From assembly GCA_947034885.2 (NCBI GenBank), contig OX344749.2, forward strand, positions 40,825,682 through 40,889,681: DNA of 64,000 bases, written 5' to 3'. Below the pieces are notes generated by a model. That model made no database searches. It saw nothing but the letters and a program-made list of their open reading frames with translations, and was not told where the DNA came from. The DNA is from Thuidium tamariscinum. Its lineage: Eukaryota > Streptophyta > Bryopsida > Hypnales > Thuidiaceae. Below are positions 46,004-56,702 of the stretch, one piece after another. Within the stretch, counting starts at the first letter, position 1, and each line of letters begins with the position of its first letter. The translations under genes and the position numbers were made by a program.

Positions 46004-46129
46004 TTAACCCTTAAAGCCCTAAATTGCATTTTTTTGGCAACATAGCAATTTTGGTTAGCTTGCTACGAATAGGGTTTTTATTTTTTTTCTTTGAAATTTT
46101 CACACAACATGTGCCCAAAGAATAGCTTT
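46004..46129. mobile_element. Partial TTAA/CCC family end
   Basis: TTAACCCTTAAAG at 46004 resembles the ends at 9341 and 41559, and the following ~100 bp (GCATTTTTTTGGCAAC...CAATTTTGG) resembles their first interior block. The rest is replaced by the hairpin at 46130-46282. Confidence 0.4.
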
Positions 46130-46282
46130 AAGGCCTAACAATTTTCATAACTTTTGACTACAGGGTTAAAAAATTATGGCATGATATGTTGTTTTCTTTA
46201 CTTGGCAAAAGTAAAGAAAACAACATATCATGCCGTAATTTTTTAACCGTGTAGTCAAAAGTTATGAAAATTGTTGGGCCTT
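46130..46282. repeat. Long hairpin: 73-bp arms, 7-nt loop
   Basis: The arms 46130-46202 and 46210-46282 are complementary over 73 bp with three mismatches, around the loop TGGCAAA. The arms hold CATAACTTTTGACTAC-type sequence typical of the interior of the local TTAA/CCC family, so the hairpin probably arose by inverted duplication in such an element. A transcript would fold into a nearly perfect stem of a size suitable for Dicer-like enzymes. Confidence 0.95.
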
Positions 46283-46720
46283 AACCCCTAAACACCTATG
46301 GGGGGGTATAGCTTCCAAATAGTGCCAAAACAATCATTTTCTAATAAAAAGACCAAAAAGTTATAAAACATTTTTTTAAATGTAACCATTGGATCTTGTG
46401 TATATATGAATCTACAACAAACCTTGAAAATTTCAACTTGTTTGATTGTGCGGATCTTTTGAAAATTAGATCTAAAGTTCAATTTGAAGCCATTTCAATG
46501 AAATTCAGGTACGGGCAAGCTACAGTTTGAGTTGAATAACTTCTTCAAAAAAAATTTGAACGCCCAACATTTTTTGGGTCACTCTTCAAGTAGAAAGTTC
46601 AAAAAACATACAAAAAAGAATGAATAGAAATAAAAATTGCTTCAATTCAAAAAACACCTTGCAATTGCTGAAACTTTAGAGTGTTAGTAACATTTTTGAA
46701 GCCCTAGGCCTTGGTCACCC
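46281..46720. mobile_element. Partial TTAA/CCC family copy, left end
   Basis: TTAACCCCTAAAC at 46281 directly follows the hairpin. The next ~200 bp share GGATCTTGTGTATATA and TTTGATTGTGCGGATC with 41559-42484. No right end is found; it could be the left end of a larger element that includes the piggyBac transposase relic to the right. Confidence 0.4.
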
Positions 46721-47279
46721 TCGGCCTCCTATATTGGGCCTACATTGCCCTGTCCCCTATTGCTCTATCACACCCTGCCGGCTCATCAACCTTCCTACAA
46801 CCAACCACCTACACACCCCTTGTCGCAAATAAGGTGTGCCCAAACTTCCAAAGCACTTGCCGTTGAACAACATGTTTGAAATTCCCGCAGACTGCCACAG
46901 GAAGAAAATTGTCGCCGCATTTTCAATTGCCTTGTAGCCTTCTAAGACTACGGCACCTACCAGAGCCCCAACATGGCATTCGGCACAACGCAGACTATGC
47001 CCTTTCCAGCTTTTTTACGGTCCTCTGGAAGTTGTGGGGGCCCCTGTTATGTAGTTATCAATAATTTGAAATTTGGACACATGAAAGCATTCTAAAAAAA
47101 ATTAATGACTAGCCAGAAAACAAAGCCCGCATACACTGGTTGTTCATTACTAAAGGCCTTTTTACTTCCACAATTCTTACAAAACACTAAAAAAATAGAC
47201 TTGCACCATTTTTCCTAAACGCATCAAAAATTACAAAATAAAAGTCCAAATAAATAGAGCTAAACAAATATTTTTCATA
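46721..47279. other. Intergenic DNA, no gene recognised
   Basis: The segment 46690-47060 is less AT-rich, but its frames (such as 46876-47064 plus) show no known features. Confidence 0.4.
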
Positions 47280-49900
47280 CATGTGGAAGATCATGAAGAA
47301 ACATTACCTCCATACCTCTAGAATGTTCCACTATAGTGGTCCATTTGCATCTAGCACCCACATGTAAAGCACATCCACTAAAATGAGTATAGTGTACAAA
47401 AAATGTTTGTTCACCACTTATAAACAACGCACCGCCACCATAGGTGACTTTTATGGGGGCAATGAATTCGGGGCATGTCCTCCAAAAATAAGGATGTACT
47501 TGCTTTTTGACTTGTTCAAGTCTTAGTCAAAGCCTTGCTCAATGTAACAAGGACTCTTTCTCTTGTCCTTCCCCCCTCAAGATTTCATTGTGAATAATCC
47601 ACATGTTCACAACACTAAGGTGGGTACACCTAAAATTGCACCTCACCTAAAAGTGCCATCTATAGTTGCTGTACATTTCTAAATTCCATTATGTACCTAT
47701 TTGGCTAGAGCGCTTTTAGAATCAGACTTTGAACCTTAATGAATTTTGCATCCAAATGCTGTATCCAAATGCTGCGTTTTTTGGTGCATTGGAATGTGCT
47801 TTCACTTGCTAAGAAGACTATATGAAAATTTAATCGGACGAGTAATAGTTACCAGGAACAGTACCAAAAAGTGGCACTTTTAGGTATACCCACCTTAATA
47901 TCAATGAGGAAGTAGAAAAGATGGTGCCATCATTTGTGGGAACGCACTTGGCATGAATATGAACCTCGAAGTTGATCCACCATGTCAACGCCAAGCATGT
48001 ACATAGTATACTCCAAATGAACTAGCGAAGTCTTGATATTATGAATTTTTCCACCTACCTGGCGAGGCACTGTCACTATCTCACATGAAAACAACAATAG
48101 TAATGTGCTAGTGGATAATAGGAGTATTAGTTTCTTATCCATCCACATGATGGCATACATCTTCTAAGAGTCATGCATTGCCCACTCCAAATTCTCTTGG
48201 ATAGACTTCTTGAATGCTTTGTGGTTCTTCATAAATCTGATAGTCTAATGCAATTGTTTCAAAGAGTGCTTGTGGCATATGTACCACCCTGTTGTAAATT
48301 GCGGAATAATTCAACATTCGTGAAAAAAAATCCATTACTACAATGTGTCCACGGCCTTCCAACTCCACTAGCAATGTCGTTACTACCCTTTGGCCTAGCT
48401 TGGGCTCTCCTTTCTTGGACTTAGGGGCCTCTATGGTTTCAATAGATGCTCCATAGTAAACATCAAAGTTGCTCATGAAATGTACTACATAATCTATTAG
48501 GCACCAAATCTTCAATCTTCATTTCTTGGGCTTATTAGGCATGTATTGTCACACGGGGAAATACACACCTTTATAACAAACCATCATCATTAATGGTGAC
48601 TTTCTCCCCATTATTCCACAAGGCTTTGCATTGGTCTCACAATTCCGTCAACAACCACCTTACTCTGTTTACTTTGTCATAAGTTGGTGATGTACAATCC
48701 ATGCAAATTGAAGTCAAGTTGGTGATGTGAAGACACTTCAAAATTAGCAAATATTGATGGCATGATAGAAGTTGGGATATAATGTGGTAATAAAGAAACG
48801 GCTCGGACTTTTGCCAATACATGCGTACGTTGAATAGTTTCTTGAGTCCTATGTATAGGGGATAGCGAAGAATACCTTGAATTCACCCACCTCTACCGGT
48901 TTCCACCCAATGCTACCACAGGTGTATATCACGTAATCTGTAGGGCATGTGGCATTTACAATCCTACTCTTCACCTTTTGCAATTTTCCATTGCATATCT
49001 ATTTGTTTCAGAGCATATATGTCTCAATGTTTGAATTGACCAAAATTGCCCAAACAATTGAAGAAGACAAAGGAATCAATTTCACTCTTCAGTCAAGCCA
49101 GAAGATGGACCAATAAAAGCTTTCATAGGGGGGTCATAGGTCATATACCTCTTATTCCATGTAGATGGGGGTGTATTCTTGTTTTACTATATCTACCCCT
49201 TCTACTGTAGATGATGACTTGCCGTTGCCCCTACTATAGTATCCTCCATGTCCTCGGCCCCTACTTCTAGTGCCACGCCTTGGTTCTGCAGCGGATGCAA
49301 GTTGTAGATCAACAACAAGCATTGTCGTCATTTCTGCCTGCACGGTGGCAATTGGAAGCCTTTGTTGTTTCTGCCTATAGCCGCAGCTAGATCCCTTTAC
49401 TAGCTGTTCATTTGTGTCACTCTCTAGGAGAGCGTGGGCACCTTTATGAAGAAGCTTGTCGTTGTTGTGTAGCTTCGTTGATGCTCTTATACATGAACGC
49501 ACTCGCAATATTGTAGCCACTGCACCAACAATGATCGCTTTCAGCAATGATGTTGGTGGTAGGTAACTTGAGTTATATTTACTACAATGAAGTGGTCGTA
49601 GGGTATTCCCCCTTTCCTCCTCATTGTTGTTTTCATGTTCATATTCATCATCAAGGTTGCTGCTCCAATCACTTCCTTTTTCGTCAGAGTTGTTAGAATC
49701 CTCAATACTCTTTTCACTGTCTCATGGCACCCCTCGCAGTCTGTGTTGTCGCTACCAGAGTTTGAGTTGTGTTTTTCTTCATGCAAGATTTCATGCACTA
49801 ATGATTTTTGTAAAGAAACTGAATTTTTATTTTCCATGATAATGAAATACATCTCTTCTTTCGTCAAATCATAAAAGTATGTAGGAGTATGTGGCAAGGC
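47280..49900 (-). pseudogene. Decayed piggyBac-type transposase
   Basis: Minus-strand fragments in several frames line up with the piggyBac transposase in order. They include an Asp/Glu/Asn-rich acidic stretch near 49640-49800, SETNRYAMEN (~49030-49060), WKPVEVGEFK, YWQKSEP (~48820), YDKVNRVRWLL, KIWCLIDYV (~48510), KKGEPKLGQRVV, the catalytic-Asp block HIVVMDFF (Asp at ~48332), LGVDMVDQL (Asps at ~47986 and ~47977) and RSHK followed by TGA where Trp is expected. The frame is then cut by the MITE at 47616-47897 and resumes beyond it (VVNMWIIHNEILRG, ~47600). Multiple stops and frameshifts make it inactive. piggyBac transposases move DNA by cut-and-paste at TTAA sites. They are well known in animals and some fungi and algae but, to my knowledge, rarely reported in land plants. 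An N-terminal extension to ~50279 is possible. Confidence 0.88.
47616..47897. mobile_element. TA-flanked MITE, copy 2 (278-bp body), inserted in the piggyBac transposase
   Basis: The body 47618-47895 starts AGGTGGGTACACCTAAAA and ends TTTTAGGTATACCCACCT, with TA on both sides. Removing the body and one TA brings the transposase frame back together (FLIDI on one side, VVNMW on the other), which proves that this is an insertion and that the target duplication is TA. It is related to copy 1 at 40538-40813. The class is Tc1/mariner-like (Stowaway). Confidence 0.93.
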
Positions 49901-49931
49901 CTAGACTGAAGGAGCCTTGCCTATCATCTAT

Positions 49932-50279
49932 TTATTTGTCTACACATTTGTTTTTGTCTAATAGGTATGAGTTTGGTACTCTCATTGGCATTAAAAACGA
50001 CGAACCTTCAATCTCATTGTCCTCTTCTACTGACTTGTCTTCACTATGTGGCATTTGTAGTCTTGTAGCAGCTGGTGGTTGTTGTGGTTCCATGCTATGA
50101 CGTTGACAAGGTATTAGCATGGTTGGTTGCATCTTCCGTGCCATCTTTGATTGTAGCACGTGGAATGGCTTCTTTGGAGGTTTTCGGGCAAAGTGAAGGT
50201 CGACAGCATCTCCATCGTTATAGAGTTGTTCGTGCGTGCGTTTAGGACCTAAACTCAGTTCTAGGATTGCTACAAACAA
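49932..50279 (-). CDS. Hypothetical ORF upstream of the piggyBac relic
   Basis: The frame of 115 codons (MFVAILELSLGPKR...) is rich in Lys, Pro and Gln in the middle and acidic near the end (SEDKSVEEDNEIEG). It lies directly upstream of the transposase fragments on the same strand and may be its N-terminal exon. No domain is recognised. Confidence 0.3.
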   Translation of the reverse strand: MFVAILELSLGPKRTHEQLYNDGDAVDLHFARKPPKKPFHVLQSKMARKMQPTMLIPCQRHSMEPQQPPAATRLQMPHSEDKSVEEDNEIEGSSFLMPMRVPNSYLLDKNKCVDK

Positions 50280-50932
50280 CCATCAAGTAACCAAAACGGC
50301 GTGATCCCAAACAATAAAAACAAATTTTGGGAATGGGAACCAAGCTGAGGGGTTGTGGGCGGGGTCATCGCTATCGGTCGGTGGTAGTCACAGTTCCTTC
50401 TTGTTTTCTCCATTGATGTTAGTGTGGTCTTCTACTGCCAAAATAGAAATAGACATGAAGGCAAGCGTAGATAGACATTGGAGGAGTAGGAATGCGAAAT
50501 GGACAGTGGAGAGATGAACCTGAGAAGTTGCTACCTTGATTGCTATGTAGTCTTATCAATCAGGTTATCGATCCATGTAGTATTTTAGTTGTTGTGTTGT
50601 CTTTATTTTTGTTGTCTTTTTTATCTACACCCACCATCATGTTACCGTAAGCCCTCACATACCCACGATTGAGAAGCGATAATGAAACAAAGAGGGAGTA
50701 GAAGCAAACTTGGTAAGTCGTTGTTGGGGATGTCGTCTTCCTTGTGCACTTGTTGTAGCTCTCAAAAGTTTGGGTTGCTGGTCTTGCCATCACTGTCAGC
50801 TCGTTCTTGCATGCCTATAGCTACTGCCCTTGCCTTCACACCGTTGCCTTTACTTGTAGGGGTGGTCCCGTTACAGGTCAGATCATGGAAGACTTTGGTT
50901 TGTAGGTGGTAATACACTTTGGCGCTGAACCT

Positions 50933-51217
50933 TCAACCGTCTCCTACATTCCGTTGATTACAACCCCAACCCAGGATGGCAACATCATTGCAATAAAACA
51001 ATTGCCTGTAGTTCTTATTAGATGTTTGTTTTGGTAAAACCCTACTTCTTGGTAGTCTAGGTCTACAAGCAAGGAAGTCTTTGTTTATGCAAGCAAGAAG
51101 GAGATGAACTTGAGCTTGAGAGGCACCATGTTCCTTACATGCCCATTGTTGGATCACTTCAACAATTGTAGTGAGGGAGGAAGGAATTGCAGGAGAGGGG
51201 AGAGAGGATGAATCCAT
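50933..51217 (-). CDS. Hypothetical 94-aa ORF
   Basis: It starts at a true ATG (51217; MDSSSLPSPAIPSSL) and stays open to TGA near 50935. A Ser/Pro/Thr-rich start is followed by a Leu/Ala-rich helix-like stretch. I do not recognise it. It could be an exon of an old transposon or chance. Confidence 0.25.
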   Translation of the reverse strand: MDSSSLPSPAIPSSLTTIVEVIQQWACKEHGASQAQVHLLLACINKDFLACRPRLPRSRVLPKQTSNKNYRQLFYCNDVAILGWGCNQRNVGDG

Positions 51218-52193
51218 GTTGAGAATCCTAGTCTTTACAAGCTATTGTTGTTGTGTGTTTCATTTCCTCCACCCTTCATGAACATATGGAATCCATTGTG
51301 GACAAGGTGCATTCAATTTTGTTTGACTTCTAACTTCTCTACTATGGATTGTGAAGATCATGAATGAGGTCACTTGAAGGTGGGCATGTGGAAGAAGAAT
51401 CCTAATTCATTTCAAGTTTTCAACTGTTCTAGAATTCCGGAAATTTAATTTAAGAAGAGTAGCATTGAAGATCTCTAAATGCAATACATGGCTTTTATTT
51501 TTGGCTTTGTAAAGCCAGTTTGCATTGAAGCTTGGGCCCTAGCGAAAGTGCTATACAAGTTCTTGTCAGGAAACACCGTTAGTTTCGCCACGTGAGCAAC
51601 TTTGCAGGGCTGCCAAGTGCCAGGGTGGCGATGTTATCGCCTTGGGAGGAGTGTTAAATCGCCACCTTCCCTTCCCATAATCGCCACTTTCCTTTTCTTA
51701 ATCGCCATAACATGTTGTTGATTGCGGAGCTTAACTCTGGCGCTACCACTCCTTTCGCCACAGTTTCTCCGGCCCGCCGCTGCTTCATTGTCGCCACTCC
51801 CAGCTTTCATGGAAACTGTACCATCGCCAAGTACTTTGCTTCAGTGTAGCTAGGGTTTGCTAGGGTTTTGCGAGGTGGAGGTACAGGTTTCGGCTTTGCA
51901 ATTATTGTGGGAAGATCATTCATCGCTCCTCATCGTGGTGCACCTCTGTCCATTAATTTTTTGGCTGATAATTGTTGTAGTTTCTTGAAATGGCGGCCCT
52001 GAAACTTTACTTCGCTTTCTTTCAAACCATGCATGTTAAATTGAAGGTTGCCCTCGGTGATTATCATGACAATCGGTGCTTAGCTTTAGAATGTTACACC
52101 GTTTTTGAAATTGCACTCTATCTTTGCACTTGTCATTGGGGTTTGAGAATTGGTGTGTCGTAATTATGTTCTTGCTGTGACGTGTGTGTGAGA
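51218..52193. other. Intergenic / upstream region with TCGCCA cluster
   Basis: TCGCCA occurs at 51585, 51659, 51681, 51702, 51755, 51791 and 51824, and inverted (TGGCGA) at 51626. The cluster lies upstream of the hAT gene relic and could belong to its promoter or sub-terminal region, since hAT transposases bind short repeated sub-terminal motifs. No gene is seen in the rest. Confidence 0.5.
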
Positions 52194-52357
52194 TGGAGTC
52201 TGTTGGCGAGGGGTCTGGAGACAATGTTGTGGGGAAGGCTGTGCGTGCAAAGGCTATTGCAAATGCAATGAAGAAGAAGGACCAGAGGGCAGCTCGGGAG
52301 GCTCTTGAAGTGGCTCGTGTGGAGATGAAGAGGAAGGGGAAGGAGATTAATTTGTGA
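52194..52357 (+). CDS. Small ORF upstream of the hAT relic
   Basis: The 54-codon frame starts MESVGEGSGDNVVGK and ends TGA at 52355-52357. It is rich in Lys, Arg, Glu and Ala and may be a leading exon of the transposase or an upstream ORF. Evidence is only position and composition. Confidence 0.25.
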
Positions 52358-52453
52358 AGGGCAGAGGAGCGGAAGCAAACGATGAAATTGTACTTCCATT
52401 CAAGTCGTGGGATTGGATTAGGGGTGCCTCTTACTCTCGTTTTGGATGGTTAG

Positions 52454-55400
52454 ATGCCTGACGTCCCCGGAGCAGAGCCTCAGTCGGAAGAAGAATACCC
52501 CAGCGATTTCAACGGGGTTGATCGAATTGAACGCTTGACAAGCGGCTGCAGAAATTCATCACAATCTGTGGATATTGCGAAGACTCCGGGATCATCAACT
52601 GGATCTGAAGATACAATTGTGTTGAGTGCCAAATCGCCGTTAATTCATATTTCGGAGGATTCTGAAGATGTGGGTGAAGCAAAGTTGGACAAAGTTGGTG
52701 ACGCATTAGAGGGGTCCGACAACTCCGATTTCGATTCTCCACCACGAAAGAGAGGCGCTGCAGTTCGGACGAAGTCTGAGTTGGAGCGATCCAAGGTCCA
52801 GAAGAGATACAATCGGCATTGCAAGTTTCAAACTCTCTGGGCTGCGAAGCTCCCTTGGGCTGAAGGAATCATGGCATCAGATGGCATTCTACACATGGTC
52901 AAGTGCAAAGTCTGTTCCACTATTGATAGAAAGCCTTGCATCATGGCTCCAAAATTTGATATGCTTTTCAAACATGACGGTAAACGAATTGCGAAGAAGA
53001 ATTTGCCACAGCATAAGGTCAAAGCAGGAGAGAGCTACATTGCAACTCAATGTAAGCATCGTAAAAATTTGCGGTTGTATGCAACGAAGCCACTGCCCAC
53101 TGTGTTGGAGCAAGTGAATCATTGCACGTCGCTGGAGGCTAGAAAGAAGAGAGTTCGCAACGTTATATTAGTTGCTTTCTCAAGGTCGATCGATGGTAGA
53201 GTTCGAGGCTAGACAAGCCTTGTACAAGTTTTTGGAGGTTCCCGATTTGCCATGAGCCCATTGGTGTGAAAATTCGGGGTGGGTCATGGCAACGTATATG
53301 TATAAACAGATCATGTAGGAGACATGCAGGCTGATTGATGCTGCGAGATATTTGGTAGTCACAGTCGATGAAGTTACAGCAGTGGACAATAGTAGTTTCT
53401 TGTCCGTTCATGCTTATATTGTTCAGGATTGGGTACTAAAGATTTCGTTGCTTATTTCCTTGCAACGGGTTGAGTATAGTCCAACAATTGAGAATCTCAT
53501 CGCTTTGATTGTGGGGTCTGTGAGAGTTGGTGTTGGACTGAATGTAGAGGGCGTAGCACATAAGTTGCTCAGCTTCGGAGTTGACGGTGCATCTACGCTC
53601 CAAGGAACTCGAATGGGGGTTACGGTTCAAATTAAAGAGAAACATGCCCCCAATGTTATCGGGGTGCATTGTACAGCACATCGCTATAACTTGGCGTTCA
53701 AGGCCTTGTCTGATCTTGCGATATTTAGTGAGATAGAGAAACTGTTGTCTGTCACCTACGTGTACTTCTGCAAGAGCCCCAAGCGGTTTATTGAATTTCG
53801 CCAGTTGGCCGAATTAACAGAGACAAAGGGACTCAAGATGCTTCGTAATGTGCAGACAAGGTAGGTGAGTTTAATCGAGCCCTTGCGGCGCCTCCTGTCT
53901 GAATATCGCACGCTCATTTACAAAATGACGACAGATCTTCACGAAAACAACAAAGTTGAGGTATGTTTTGGTCGATCACATCCAATAGTATTTGTATGAT
54001 GAAGTGTCAGTCTTCATTTTGACCTTAGAGTATTAAAACAGGGTTCTCATGTCTTACTTAGTAATTTATCTAATTTAGTTACAAAGTTCCAATTCACTTA
54101 TGAAGTTCTGATTTCGACATTCTTGTAACGTGCTACACTTGATTGTATGTATTGTATATGTACTAATGGACTTACTAACTAGTCGTTTTTTGATTGTGTG
54201 TAGGCTTGTCTCGTACTTTTGCTTGCCCCGTTTACTTTGCTTGGAATGTGTGCATTGTTGCCTCTTTTAGAAGCAATCGACACGTTGATCAATTTTGCAC
54301 AAAAAAGAGACGTGTACGTCTGTGACTTTGTGGCCGCGGTGAATATTTGTCAAGGAGTACTACACTGCATGTATGAAGACAAAGGCACAGCCTTCACTTC
54401 AAATGAGTTTTGGAGCTTCAATAATCTACTTGACTGTAGCCACCAGCAAATCCACATTAAGTGGATTAGGGCTTTGGCAAGAAACACTTGTCCTTTTTTT
54501 TGTCCCCTTGACCTTTTGGAGGTAGTTTTTTGCTCATAACTTTTGCATATTTTGTTCATTTGAATTGAAACTTGAAATGAAGGTGCCTACAAAAGTTTTA
54601 CATTTTGTGTAATTTTTTCAATTTTTTCAAAATTAATTTACTATTTTTAAACTGCCCCCGATTGGGTGTCTACCATGGCCATTTTGGGTTTTTTTTGTCC
54701 TATTTCTGACCCAAAAATGAAAATCTTGAGCTGAAAATTGGCATGCAAGGACCTTACCTAAAGTTACACAATAACACGAAGAGATTTTTTGAAAATAATA
54801 TATTGTTCAACCTCCACATGTTGTCAAAGTGGCTGACTTTGCGCAAGTGTGGAGAATAGAATTAATTTTTTCCAAAGATGAAATTTGTTGTAAAAGAAAG
54901 ACCTTTACTTGGAGAAAAAAAAATTTATTTTTATTTTTTGAATTTTTTTACTATTTTTACCATATTAGTGAAAAAGAGCTATTTTCATTGTATTTTCCAT
55001 TGTCTATAACATTTAGAGAAAAAATTTCTTAGGTCTGAATTTCAAGAGACATGATATTCTCATTGCTCTTCAAATTATCCATATTTTTTTCAATTTAAAA
55101 AAAAATTATTTCAAAGGGTCACAGGCCTCACAGGACTCACTCATTTTGAGCCAAAACCAGTAAGTGTTTCTTGCCACGACCCATTACAGATTTGAACGAC
55201 ATCTCTACGCTATCTTTTGTTTGTCATGGTGAGTTAATCCCTGCCGAACACTAAGGAGCTCCAATTGACTGCAAAGTTTGGGCCGTTCTGCTAGCCAAAG
55301 TGAAGGCAGAGTGTACTAGTACGTTCTCTTCCTCTCATTTCACTGCCTCAATATTGCAAGTTTTCATTTGTGTATGATGTTGACATTCATGTTGCAGATT

Positions 55401-56065
55401 GTCATTCCTTTTCTATGAAACCGCTAAGTTCTTGAATAAACTTCTCACTGCGTAATATATTTGATCGCAGGTGCAGCGACGATGTTGATTGGAGAACTAG
55501 ATAATTGATTCCCTGCCCAACAAGTTATGAATGCATTGGGCATTTTATATCCCCAATATTGGTGCATGCCAACTGCTGACAAGATGTTCGGCAATCACCT
55601 GCGCATTTTGATGGACACGGAAAGGTTCTTGGGGAGGGTGACCACAAGCGCTTGATTCCTCCTGTGATTGATCATGAGGCTCTCATTACACAACGTGCTC
55701 TCTTCAAAACATGCATGAAAAGCAATTCTCGGGCTACTATGCTCCCCCTTTTCGACATAAATCCATTGACGAAAGTCTGGAGAGTACTCAACAACAACTA
55801 TAACTTGACTCAAAATTTTGGGGAGTCCTTGAAGCTTGCTGAAATTGCTGTCGTCCATGTTCTCAGTTCGGTGGAAGATGAATGCCTATTCTCCACCCTT
55901 GGATTTCTTAAATTGAAGTTACGCAACAATTTAGAGGGACACATTCAAGTCGTACTAGGGATGTTCTTCCAACGTGTTTATACCTTAGAGAACTTTCCTT
56001 ACCAGCAAGTTTTCGATGACTGGTTTGTTGCAGGAGGTCGAGGTAGATATTTGGCCAGCTTTTAA
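52454..56065 (+). pseudogene. Decayed hAT-superfamily transposase (ZNF862-like) with introns
   Basis: The first part (52454-53212) has an acidic, Ser-rich start, then a BED/TTF-type finger region (FQTLWAAKLPWAEG, CKVCSTIDRKPC, KHDGKR). After a frameshift near 53180 the catalytic region follows, with FLEVPDLP, VTVDEVTAVDN, SFGVDGASTLQGTRMGV and HCTAHRYNLAFKAL, up to 53960. An intron (GT 53961, AG 54202-54203) leads to a helical region (LLGMCALLPLLEAIDTLI, 54204-54464), which is cut by an insertion (54465-55186) and resumes as TDLNDIS. Later pieces have FPAQQVMNALGILYPQYW (near 55500-55565) and the C-terminal dimerisation block EDECLFSTLGFLKLKLRNNL (near 55870-55930). In-frame stops at 53256, 53317 and ~53862, plus frameshifts, make it a pseudogene. 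hAT transposases cut and paste DNA with 8-bp duplications; I did not find its terminal repeats. Confidence 0.88.
54465..55186. mobile_element. 714-bp inverted-repeat insertion in the hAT relic, target duplication ATTA
   Basis: The inserted body is 54469-55182 with ends GGG...GGCAAGAAACACTT and AAGTGTTTCTTGCC...CCC, a perfect 14-bp inner inverted repeat plus GGG/CCC at the tips. ATTA flanks both sides (54465-54468, 55183-55186). Deleting body and one ATTA rejoins the hAT frame (HIKWI then TDLNDIS), which proves insertion. The interior is AT-rich and non-coding. A 3-bp TTA duplication within ATTA would fit PIF/Harbinger (Tourist) elements, but the exact class is uncertain. Confidence 0.88.
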
Positions 56066-56702
56066 TTAGTTGTGGGACTTCTGATAGCAAAAGTGAGGGG
56101 TCATAGCACAGGTAACTGCAACCTTTAGTCGGCATTAATATTTTCTTGAGTTTAGCTCTAGATGTTCATTAAGATTCATTTTGTTCTTGAATCTGATCGA
56201 GTTCTTGTCTTCGGTTATGAACTTCAATGACAGGGACTAATATTATTAAGTCCAATTCAGTGTTGTTACTGTTGGTATATCAGACTCATGCATATTAGCT
56301 TCGAAGCAATACTGCTTACATGTGAGAAGGCTGCTTTTCTTGTTATAGACCTATGTAAATTTAATTTCAGTTTTAACACTTGCAGGTACATGCTCATTGT
56401 CGACGGAACTAGCTTACTTTATCAAATTTTCATTAGATTGTCAAATCATCTTAAAACACCAAGAATGAGAGATCTTCTTTCAAGGGATTGCAAATGTTGA
56501 AACTATAAAGTCATTAATTTGCAAAATAGAAGGTTGACAATAACTTATAAATATTCAAATTCTACAGTCAAAAATTATATTTGTCATAAATATTCAAATG
56601 AATGCTTCAAGAATGATTTAACAAAGATCTAAAAATAATTTTGAATATTTGATTGTATGGATAATTATATGACTTTTAAAACCTTTCTTTAAATGTTCAC
56701 TT
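56066..56702 (+). other. Intergenic DNA with a possible exon fragment near 56384-56490
   Basis: After an acceptor-like CTTGCAG the plus strand reads YMLIVDGTSLLYQIF, which resembles the N-terminal metal-site motif of plant 5'-3' exonuclease (FEN/PolI-type) proteins. It continues open to TGA near 56500, without further matching sequence. It may be a captured or degenerate exon; the resemblance is short. Confidence 0.3.
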
